Part shown: positions 57,444 to 64,000 of the stretch, one piece after another
Layout: each line of letters starts with the position of its first letter
Position numbering within the stretch: the stretch's first letter is position 1
NCBI RefSeq assembly: GCF_026191635.1
Contig: NZ_JAKRRW010000016.1
Coordinates: 1 to 64,000, forward strand
From: Photobacterium obscurum
Lineage (GTDB): Bacteria > Pseudomonadota > Gammaproteobacteria > Enterobacterales > Vibrionaceae
Reading direction: 5' to 3'
DNA length: 64,000 bases
Notes under the pieces: model-generated
Database searches by the model: none
What the model was told of the DNA's origin: nothing
Seen by the model: only the letters and a program-made list of their open reading frames with translations
Made by a program: the position numbers and the translations under genes

Positions 57444-57877
57444 TGGCCTCTCAAGCCCAGCTGATTAAAAACCTGTTTAGTGAACTGGCCCAGGATGTGA
57501 AGAGCTATCAACAGTTAGAACGACAGCTGCAGCACCAGGAGTCTCTCTTGGTCAACCGCGATAGCCAGGCACTGCTGTCTCATAACGCCCAGCTCCAGCA
57601 GCTAATGCAGCAACTCGGAGAGCATGCACAGCGCCGATGTGAATACCTAGAAGCCTTGGGAGTGAGTGCCGATGATACCGGCATGAAACGCCTGCTCTCT
57701 GCCCTGCCAGCCCAATACCGTCAGCAAGGCAGTACATTGTGGCAGCAGCTTTATGAATTAACGCTGCAGTGTCAGGAGCGAAACAACAGCAACGGACGCC
57801 TGTTGGCACAACAAAAACAAATGATTGATAAGCTGCTGAAGCCAGAACAACAGTATTGCTATAGCCCCGGCTGCTGA
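57443..57877 (+). CDS. flgN: Flagellar export chaperone FlgN (lateral)
   Basis: A 144-residue, almost wholly helical, glutamine-rich protein coupled to flgM (one-base overlap), the standard place of the FlgK/FlgL chaperone FlgN. Sequence similarity within this family is low; LLVNRDSQALLSHNAQLQQLMQQLGEHAQRRCEYLEALG and the C-terminal helix fit. It is convergent with fliJ, only 21 bases apart, and no hairpin terminator is visible between them. Confidence 0.88.
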   Translation: MASQAQLIKNLFSELAQDVKSYQQLERQLQHQESLLVNRDSQALLSHNAQLQQLMQQLGEHAQRRCEYLEALGVSADDTGMKRLLSALPAQYRQQGSTLWQQLYELTLQCQERNNSNGRLLAQQKQMIDKLLKPEQQYCYSPGC

Positions 57878-57898
57878 ACCTCCGGCAGCTAAACCCGC

Positions 57899-58330
57899 TC
57901 AGCGGCGATGAAAAAAACGATTCATCGACAGTTCATCCATCACTTTTTGCTCCTGCCGCTCCTGCTTACGCTGGATTTGGGCCAGTCGCTTATCTACGAT
58001 CTTATCGCCCATTTTGACCTGACAGTGCTGCTCGACCAAACGGGCATTCATACTGCGGAGTTCTACCTGCGACAACGCCAGCTCCTGACGCTGGAGATTG
58101 GTTAAATTATCCAGCTGATGACGGAAGCGACCAATCCCCTTAAGCAACAAGGCCGACGCTTCGCTACCACTGGCCACCGCATATTGCCCCGAGAGGCTTT
58201 CCAGTAACTCCAGGCGCTGTTGGTGCGCATGGGTCTGCTGGTTGAGCTCTGAACACTGCTGCTGCAGCTCATCAAATTTCTTTTGTTGCTGATCCCGCCA
58301 GCCCTGTACCACTTTCACCCGCTTCATCAT
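57899..58330 (-). CDS. fliJ: Flagellar export protein FliJ (lateral)
   Basis: A 143-residue basic, antiparallel coiled-coil protein (VKVVQGWRDQQQKKFDELQQQCSELNQQ, LRSMNARLVEQHCQVKMGDKIVDKRLAQIQRKQERQEQKVMDEL). FliJ is the stalk of the FliH-FliI ATPase and links it to FlhA. It is the last gene of fliEFGHIJ, three bases after fliI. Confidence 0.9.
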   Translation of the reverse strand: MMKRVKVVQGWRDQQQKKFDELQQQCSELNQQTHAHQQRLELLESLSGQYAVASGSEASALLLKGIGRFRHQLDNLTNLQRQELALSQVELRSMNARLVEQHCQVKMGDKIVDKRLAQIQRKQERQEQKVMDELSMNRFFHRR

Positions 58331-58333
58331 GGT

Positions 58334-59674
58334 TTAGTGTCCTCCGGCCAGCTGCATCAATTGCTGCTGACTATCGGCAAGGAGTACCTGATCATGCATC
58401 CCTTGCTGCAGAAAGCCACAGATTTCCGGGTAATAGTGCACGGCCATATCTAAGTTCTGATCCTGTCCTGGCTGGTAACCACCGAGAGAAATCAAGTCCT
58501 GTACCTGGCGGTATCGGGCATAAAGCTGTTTCACCCGCTGGGCTTTTTGCAACTGCTCCGGCGTAACCACTTGGGGCATGGCACGGCTGATAGACTGCTC
58601 GATGTCGATCGCCGGATAGTGTCCCTGTTCGGCCAGTTCACGATTAAGGACAATATGTCCGTCAAGAATCGCCCGCGCGGCATCGGCAATCGGATCCTGT
58701 TGATCATCCCCTTCCGACAACACGGTATAGAACGCGGTAATCGAACCACGCTCCGTCGCGCCATTACCCGCACGTTCAACGAGTTGCGGCAACAGGCTAA
58801 ACACCGACGGCGGATAGCCCTTGGTGGCTGGCGGCTCGCCCACTGCCAAGGCAATTTCACGCTGTGCCTGTGCGTAGCGCGTCAACGAATCCATCAGCAG
58901 CAGTACGTCATGCCCCTGATCGCGGAAAAACTCAGCAATACGGTGGCACAGCATCGATGCCCGCAACCGCATCAACGGCGGATCATCCGCCGGTGAGGCG
59001 ATCACCACCGCATTCTTCATTCCCTCGGGACCCAGCGAATGCTCGATAAACTCACGTACCTCACGGCCACGTTCGCCAATCAGCCCGACCACGGTAATTT
59101 CTGCGGTGGTATTGCGGGTCATCATCCCAAGCAACACACTCTTGCCGACACCACTGCCGGCAAACAGCCCCATCCGCTGCCCCTTACCGACACTCAGCAT
59201 GCCATTGATCACCCGAACCCCGACATCCAACTGAGTCGAAATCGGCAAACGCTGCAACGGGTTAATGGTATCGCCATGGAGGTTGATACGTTGCTCGGCA
59301 GTGATAGCGCCGCGGCTATCCAAAGGTTCACCAAGGCCGTTTAACACCCGGCCCAGCATGCTGTAACCAACATTGATTTTACTGTCGCCCTGGAGCGGAA
59401 GGACCCGGCTGCCCGGACGCAACCCGGTCGTATGGCGGATTGGCATTAATACCGAGGCATTGCGATCAAATCCCACTACCTCGGCTTCGACCAAGGTGCC
59501 GAGATCCGTTTCAATCATACAGCGCTGACCGGTACACAGACGACAGCCTACGGCTTCCAGGGTCAAACCCGCCATCCGAGTTAACCGCCCGTAGGTGCGG
59601 GCAACCGGCACGTCAGGAACCTGCTCAACCGCCGAGGATAAACGAGCATTCAGCTCCTGGAATAAATCACGCAT
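58334..59674 (-). CDS. fliI: Flagellum-specific ATPase FliI (lateral)
   Basis: A 446-residue F1-beta-like hexameric ATPase of the flagellar type III export apparatus. Walker A AGSGVGKS is at 172-179, and Walker B is DVLLLMDSLTRYAQAQREIALAVGEPPATKGYPPSVFSLLPQLVERAGN. Length equals other FliI proteins. Its start overlaps fliH by eight bases. Confidence 0.97.
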   Translation of the reverse strand: MRDLFQELNARLSSAVEQVPDVPVARTYGRLTRMAGLTLEAVGCRLCTGQRCMIETDLGTLVEAEVVGFDRNASVLMPIRHTTGLRPGSRVLPLQGDSKINVGYSMLGRVLNGLGEPLDSRGAITAEQRINLHGDTINPLQRLPISTQLDVGVRVINGMLSVGKGQRMGLFAGSGVGKSVLLGMMTRNTTAEITVVGLIGERGREVREFIEHSLGPEGMKNAVVIASPADDPPLMRLRASMLCHRIAEFFRDQGHDVLLLMDSLTRYAQAQREIALAVGEPPATKGYPPSVFSLLPQLVERAGNGATERGSITAFYTVLSEGDDQQDPIADAARAILDGHIVLNRELAEQGHYPAIDIEQSISRAMPQVVTPEQLQKAQRVKQLYARYRQVQDLISLGGYQPGQDQNLDMAVHYYPEICGFLQQGMHDQVLLADSQQQLMQLAGGH

Positions 59675-60371
59675 CAGTTAACAGGTTGTCCCGTATCGAT
59701 TCCATGCAGGCCTCAAGGCGCTCTTCACTATCGGCAAATGACTCCGAATCGCGGGTAACCACCCGACAGCTACCAATCGTCAGAGAATCATCCGGCTTGA
59801 GATTCCAGGCACTGACTTGCTCAGGCACCAACTCAACCAGCCGCTGGCAATCCTGCGGGTTAAGATAGGTCACCAGCTCAGGTTTTTGCTCGGGCATCTG
59901 CGCCAAGGTTTCTTCAATCAAACTGACCATCTGGCTCGGTTTGAGGGTCAGCTCGGCGCGGATCACCTGGCGGGCAACCTTCTGCACCAGATCGCAAATC
60001 ATCTCGCTCTGCTGACGAACATGCTGGTGGAAGACCTGCTGGATCTGCTGCATCAGGTGATCAACCGAGGTTACCGTTCCGCCCATTTGCTGCTGCACCT
60101 GGGCAATACCTTCGCGGATCCCCTGCTGGCGACCTTGCTCCAGTCCCTGCTGCTCACCAAACTGCTGGCCTTGCGCCAACCCTTCCTGATAGCCCTGTTC
60201 ATGACCTTTTTGCTGGCCGTCCTGAAATCCGTTGTTGAATTCATCCTGATAAGAACCTGTCGGCTCGTCACCGAACAAATCCTCCTCCGGCTGGACCAGC
60301 GGCGGAAAGTGATAATTCCGATACTGGCCCGGCTGGGGGTGAAGAACTGTTGCACCCTGCTTCTTCATCAT
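59667..60371 (-). CDS. fliH: Flagellar assembly protein FliH (lateral)
   Basis: A 234-residue regulator of FliI. A characteristic glycine-repeat helix (GFQDGQQKGHEQGYQEGLAQGQQFGEQQGLEQGRQQG, GxxxG-type spacing) spans about 47-85, and a C-terminal vacuolar-ATPase E-like domain (VARQVIRAELTLKPSQMVSLIEETLAQMP) follows. One-base contact with fliG upstream and eight-base overlap with fliI downstream. Confidence 0.93.
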   Translation of the reverse strand: MMKKQGATVLHPQPGQYRNYHFPPLVQPEEDLFGDEPTGSYQDEFNNGFQDGQQKGHEQGYQEGLAQGQQFGEQQGLEQGRQQGIREGIAQVQQQMGGTVTSVDHLMQQIQQVFHQHVRQQSEMICDLVQKVARQVIRAELTLKPSQMVSLIEETLAQMPEQKPELVTYLNPQDCQRLVELVPEQVSAWNLKPDDSLTIGSCRVVTRDSESFADSEERLEACMESIRDNLLTDA

Positions 60372-61375
60372 TACTCCACAACCGGTTCACTAAAGAGCTG
60401 CAGCTCAATCTCGCCGTCATCAGCCAACTGGCGCAACGTCGTGATCAACTGTTCGCGTGCTTCTTCGACCGCACTTAGACGCACTCGGCCTTTGCCTTCC
60501 ATCGCCTCGCGCAGGTACTGTGCGGCACGTTTCGGCATAGTTGCAAAGATCTTGTCTTGCAGTGCTTGCTCGCTGCCTTTCAGTGCCGTTGCCAGCAGCT
60601 CCTGGTCGACTTCCTCCACCAGACGCTCCAGCGTATCTTCGGTCTGGCGTACCAGAATATCGAAGTTATACATCTTGCTTTCCAGGGTCGCGACCAGTGT
60701 CGGATCCAGCTCTTTCAAACCGGTCATTACTTTCTGGCTCTGTTCACCCTTGAGGCGATTGATGATTTCACTGGCTTTTTCGGTACCGTCAACCAAGGTG
60801 CTATTCTGCTGGCCAACCTGGGCCAGGAATTTCTCCAGCAGGACATGCACCTCGTCAATCATGTCGGGGTGAATTTCTTTTAGGTTGGCAAGGCGGTATA
60901 GCAGATCGTCCAAGTTCTCGGTCGGCAAGCGCGCCAATAGCTGGGTGGCAACCTCTGGTTCCAGATACGCTAGGAACACCGCCTGCATCTGCGGGTGCTC
61001 GCCAGAAATCAGTTCAGCAAGCTTGGCAGGCTCAAGCCACTGCAAACGTTGCAGGTTATGCTTGAGCGAATCGCCATAAATTGAATCCAGCAACGGCTGT
61101 GATAGTGACAAGCCCAGAGCCTTATTCAGAGTTCGCTCGAGATAGCTGCGCGAGGCGCCGGAAATGCCGGACTCACTCTTGAAGTCATTAAAAAAACGCT
61201 GAAAAACTTTTTCTGCCTGATCTTTTTTTACGGCCGGAATACCGGCCATAGCGATCGAGAGCTGGCGAACCTGCTCACGATCAAGCTGCTTCAATACATT
61301 CGCTGCCGCTTCTTCACCCATGCTCAGCAACAGAATCGCAGCTTGTTCAATGCCAGGGTTATTCTCAGTTGTCAT
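60371..61375 (-). CDS. fliG: Flagellar motor switch protein FliG (lateral)
   Basis: A 334-residue rotor protein from the ATG at 61375, giving TTENNPGIEQAAILLLSMGEEAAANVLKQLDREQVRQLSIAMAG. This start overlaps the end of fliF by 11 bases; an in-frame extension to 61414 lies wholly in fliF and is not used. The EHPQ motif (SGEHPQMQAVFLAYL) and the C-terminal torque helix region (QDKIFATMPKRAAQYLREAMEGKGRVRLSAVEEAREQLI) are present. Confidence 0.95.
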   Translation of the reverse strand: MTTENNPGIEQAAILLLSMGEEAAANVLKQLDREQVRQLSIAMAGIPAVKKDQAEKVFQRFFNDFKSESGISGASRSYLERTLNKALGLSLSQPLLDSIYGDSLKHNLQRLQWLEPAKLAELISGEHPQMQAVFLAYLEPEVATQLLARLPTENLDDLLYRLANLKEIHPDMIDEVHVLLEKFLAQVGQQNSTLVDGTEKASEIINRLKGEQSQKVMTGLKELDPTLVATLESKMYNFDILVRQTEDTLERLVEEVDQELLATALKGSEQALQDKIFATMPKRAAQYLREAMEGKGRVRLSAVEEAREQLITTLRQLADDGEIELQLFSEPVVE

Positions 61376-63059
61376 CTTTCGGTGTGATCCATTGTTTAAC
61401 GACATGCGCGACACGCTCAGGCTCTTTCTCAGAGAGCATCTGCAGATAAGACGATTGTACTTCTAAACCAGTTTCAGGGCTTGGCAGTTCAGGCAGATCG
61501 CTACTTGCTACTACAGAGCTAATGCCAGCCCCTGTCGCCAATGCCTGTGCCTGCTCGGCAGGAACATTGGCTTCGGTTTCATTGCTAAGCTCTCCAGCTG
61601 ACGGAACGGTAGTGACTGCCGCCGGCGTTTCGCTTTCTGGCTGGAATGTGGCTTCCGGTACAAGTACATCGGTTGATTTTGCCCCGCCGGACAATTGGCG
61701 GATCGCTGGACGAACCACAGCCAGCAGGATCACCAGTGCCACAATCGCCGACAGGATATAGCGTAGGTAGTCCAGCCATACCATCTGTGTCCACCAGGCA
61801 GGTTCGTCGCCCAGTAAATTGGCTTCGGCCAGGGTAAAGGGATAAACCAACACGGTAAACTTGTCACCGCGTGCTTCGTTGATTCCCATCGAGTCCGCCA
61901 GCATCTGCTTGATATCAGCCAGTTGCTGAGCACTAAAAGTATCCGGCTGGCCATTAAGCAATACAGATACACTTAAACGCTTCAACTGCCCCTGCTGATA
62001 GAGAGTATGCTTCAGAGTGCGATCCAGCGCATAATCACGGGACGACTCGCCGCGTTCGTTGTCACCTTTCGCGTCTTCTTCCTCATCCTCTTCCGGCGGG
62101 CGGTTACTCAAGGCACCAGGAATGCCTGTAGCGTCCTTGGCCGAGCGGCGGTCATAGGAATCAAATTCGTTCCTAACCGCCCCATCTGGTGCATAAGTTT
62201 CTTCGGTTGCCTCTGTCCGATCGAAGTTAATGTCTGCGGCGACTTCGACCTGGAAGTTATTCATTCCGACCAACGGGCGAAGCATGCGCGAAGCACGCTC
62301 GATATGGCTGCGTTCCAGTTGCTGGACGTATTCCAGGTAACGGCTGCTATTTCTGCCATGCTGATCACTATCGTTGATCACCGCCGACAACAGGTTGCCT
62401 TGCTGGTCAATAACATTGACGCGCTCAGCCGTCAGTTCCGGCACACTTCCCGCAACAAGATTAACAATCGCTGTGACCTGCTCCGTACCCAGGCTCTGGC
62501 CAGGACGCAGCGACAGCACCACAGAAGCCGATGATTGTTCTTTTTCCCGGCGGACAAACAAGGTTTGCTTCGGAATCGCCAAATGCACCCGAACATTGCT
62601 CACCGCTTCCAGCGTCATGATGCTGCGGGCCAGCTCACCTTCCAGACCATGCCGATAGCGAGCACTTTCAATAAACTGGCTGGTTCCAAGGCTGGAATCT
62701 TGCGACAAAATTTCTAGCCCGGTTGGCAATTGCGCCTCAACCCCCGCCGTCGCCAAAGCCAGACGCGCCTTGCCCAGACTATTGCGCTCTACCATGACAT
62801 TGCCTTGCTGGGGCTCGATATAAAAATCCATCCCGTTCTGCTCAAGCACAGACAGCACTTGGGTTCGGTCAAACTGCTCATGTTCGCCATATAGGGGACG
62901 GTACTGACTACCCCCCTGCCATAGGCCAATAACAACCACGACAGTAACCAAGGCGGCAATCACCCCGAGTAACGCGACAAGACGGGCACCGGATATTACC
63001 CGCCCCATACTAGAAGGGCTGGCCATATTGGCCAGCCTTTGTTTAATTAATTCGCTCAC
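61365..63059 (-). CDS. fliF: Flagellar MS-ring protein FliF (lateral)
   Basis: A 564-residue membrane ring protein with two transmembrane helices (about 24-46 and 435-457) flanking a large periplasmic part. Ring-building motifs are QYRPLYGEHEQFDRTQVLSVLEQNGMDFYIEPQQGNVMV and VSNVRVHLAIPKQTLFVRREKEQSSASVVLSLRPGQSL. The C-terminal cytoplasmic tail (LQMLSEKEPERVAHVVKQWI) binds FliG. Confidence 0.96.
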   Translation of the reverse strand: MSELIKQRLANMASPSSMGRVISGARLVALLGVIAALVTVVVVIGLWQGGSQYRPLYGEHEQFDRTQVLSVLEQNGMDFYIEPQQGNVMVERNSLGKARLALATAGVEAQLPTGLEILSQDSSLGTSQFIESARYRHGLEGELARSIMTLEAVSNVRVHLAIPKQTLFVRREKEQSSASVVLSLRPGQSLGTEQVTAIVNLVAGSVPELTAERVNVIDQQGNLLSAVINDSDQHGRNSSRYLEYVQQLERSHIERASRMLRPLVGMNNFQVEVAADINFDRTEATEETYAPDGAVRNEFDSYDRRSAKDATGIPGALSNRPPEEDEEEDAKGDNERGESSRDYALDRTLKHTLYQQGQLKRLSVSVLLNGQPDTFSAQQLADIKQMLADSMGINEARGDKFTVLVYPFTLAEANLLGDEPAWWTQMVWLDYLRYILSAIVALVILLAVVRPAIRQLSGGAKSTDVLVPEATFQPESETPAAVTTVPSAGELSNETEANVPAEQAQALATGAGISSVVASSDLPELPSPETGLEVQSSYLQMLSEKEPERVAHVVKQWITPKDDN

Positions 63060-63072
63060 TTACTTCTTCTCA

Positions 63073-63417
63073 TTACACTGGCATTTTCATGACATCGTCA
63101 TAGGCGGTCAGTAGCTTGTTACGGACTTGCACTAAAGCGGCAAATGACAAGCTGGCTTTCTGGCTGGCAACCATTGCCCCGACCAAGTCGTTGCTCTTGC
63201 CGGTATCCACGGCCGTCATCAAGGCTGAGGCTTCTTTGCCCTGCTGATCGACACTGTTTAACGCCTGCGAGATCACATCCGTAAAGTTCACCGGATTCAC
63301 TTGGTTAGCCGTCATTGGATTAGGCGCGATCTGAGTCGTCTCCAGCACATTCATTTGTGCCTGAACCTCACTCATCTGGCTCAATGGCAATTGCATGCTC
63401 ATCACTTTATCTTGCAT
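63073..63417 (-). CDS. fliE: Flagellar hook-basal body protein FliE (lateral)
   Basis: A 114-residue protein joining the MS ring to the rod. The C-terminal part (NFTDVISQALNSVDQQGKEASALMTAVDTGKSNDLVGAMVASQKASLSFAALVQVRNKLLTAYDDVMKMPV) is diagnostic. The first 30 residues are variable. It is first in fliEFGHIJ, 23 bases after lafK, so its promoter must lie in or before lafK, or it is read through from lafK. Confidence 0.94.
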   Translation of the reverse strand: MQDKVMSMQLPLSQMSEVQAQMNVLETTQIAPNPMTANQVNPVNFTDVISQALNSVDQQGKEASALMTAVDTGKSNDLVGAMVASQKASLSFAALVQVRNKLLTAYDDVMKMPV

Positions 63418-63440
63418 GTCAGGTTCTCGTGTAATAGCGA

Positions 63441-64000
63441 TTATGAATAGTTAGTATTGGCTACAGAAAAATCCGTATTTTGCCCAGTTAGGATCTGTTC
63501 GATATCCAGCCCCTGCTCGCGCATTGTCTGAATCTTATACCGCAAGGCACGGGTCGAGACTCCAAGCTCTTCCGCGGTTTTACTACGGTGGCCATCAAAG
63601 CGACGCAATGTCTCGATGATGGTGTCAAACTCGGCTAATTTGCGACTTTTCTGCAAATTTGGCTTCGAGCGGCTTGTCGTCGTTTTGCGCGGGCTAATTG
63701 GAGCGGCCCATGTTTCCAACGCAGCAGCAGGATCCTGGGCTGTTGACTCCTTCCCCTCGAGCTGGATTGGCAACATCAGGTCTTCCGCACGGATCAGACA
63801 GCCGCGGCTCATAACCAACGCCCGCTGAATCACATTCTCCAGCTCACGAACATTGCCCGGCCAGTCGTACTGACGCAGTGCCTCCTGAGCCTCACTGGTA
63901 AACTCAATGGTCGTTTGAGTATTAGGCATATGGCGCATCATGAGATAACTCGCCAGCGGCACGATATCGTCCTGCCGCTCTTTCAACGTGGCGCAATGCA
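63441..64000 (-). CDS. lafK: Sigma54-dependent lateral flagellar activator LafK, 3' part only
   Basis: The C-terminal 185 or so residues of an NtrC-family enhancer-binding protein; the gene continues past the window end. Visible are the end of the AAA+ domain (LKERQDDIVPLASYL, then ALRQYDWPGNVRELENVIQRALVMSRG, with the conserved WPGNVREL) and a Fis-type helix-turn-helix (GHRSKTAEELGVSTRALRYKIQTMREQG). Position beside fliEFGHIJ matches lafK of V. parahaemolyticus, master regulator of early lateral genes. The polar paralogue FlaK/FlrA cannot be fully excluded but context argues against it. Confidence 0.88.
   Translation of the reverse strand, partial: HCATLKERQDDIVPLASYLMMRHMPNTQTTIEFTSEAQEALRQYDWPGNVRELENVIQRALVMSRGCLIRAEDLMLPIQLEGKESTAQDPAAALETWAAPISPRKTTTSRSKPNLQKSRKLAEFDTIIETLRRFDGHRSKTAEELGVSTRALRYKIQTMREQGLDIEQILTGQNTDFSVANTNYS

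Overview
The window looks like a piece of the larger chromosome of a member of the Vibrionaceae, most likely Photobacterium or a close relative. This is inferred from protein similarity recalled from the families and from gene order; no search was run. Nearly every gene is recognisable, coding density is high, and I see no insertion sequence, integrase, rRNA operon or CRISPR array.

Positions 1 to about 35060 form a conserved housekeeping block that broadly matches the Escherichia coli and Vibrio neighbourhood orn, rsgA, psd, epmA, frdABCD, efp, epmB, groESL, fxsA, aspA, dcuA, dsbD. It starts with an initiator tRNA, oligoribonuclease, RsgA and phosphatidylserine decarboxylase. Next come a dicarboxylate symporter and a chemoreceptor with a good sigma28 promoter. 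The whole EF-P system is here: efp, epmB and epmA around the fumarate reductase operon. A second chemoreceptor is paired with a periplasmic broad-spectrum racemase, followed by rimK and an MgtC-family gene embedded in an unusual repeat-rich region, then groESL, a MATE pump and fxsA. Aspartase, DcuA and fumarate reductase together make an aspartate-to-succinate anaerobic respiration module. DsbD, a degenerate GGDEF protein, a CrbR-like response regulator and a two-subunit sodium:solute symporter close the block.

Positions 35075-37640 hold the most surprising locus: a chromosomal ParM-like actin ATPase overlapping a gene for a long coiled-coil protein with a ParR-like N-terminus. Upstream is an AT-rich stretch with short direct repeats and perfect palindromes, which looks like a plasmid-type segregation cassette.

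Positions 37648-64000 are a nearly complete lateral flagellar gene cluster: lafTU motor genes, the lateral sigma28 lafS, fliL, fliK, lafD, fliS, fliD, flagellin lafA, lafW, flgL through flgB, divergent flgA-flgM-flgN, then fliJ through fliE and the 3' end of the sigma54 activator lafK, cut by the window edge. Candidate sigma54 promoters precede flgB and fliD. A near-identical promoter-like motif precedes only lafA and flgM and probably defines LafS promoters. This gives a readable cascade: LafK/sigma54, then basal body, hook and lafS, then LafS, then flagellin and anti-sigma factor.
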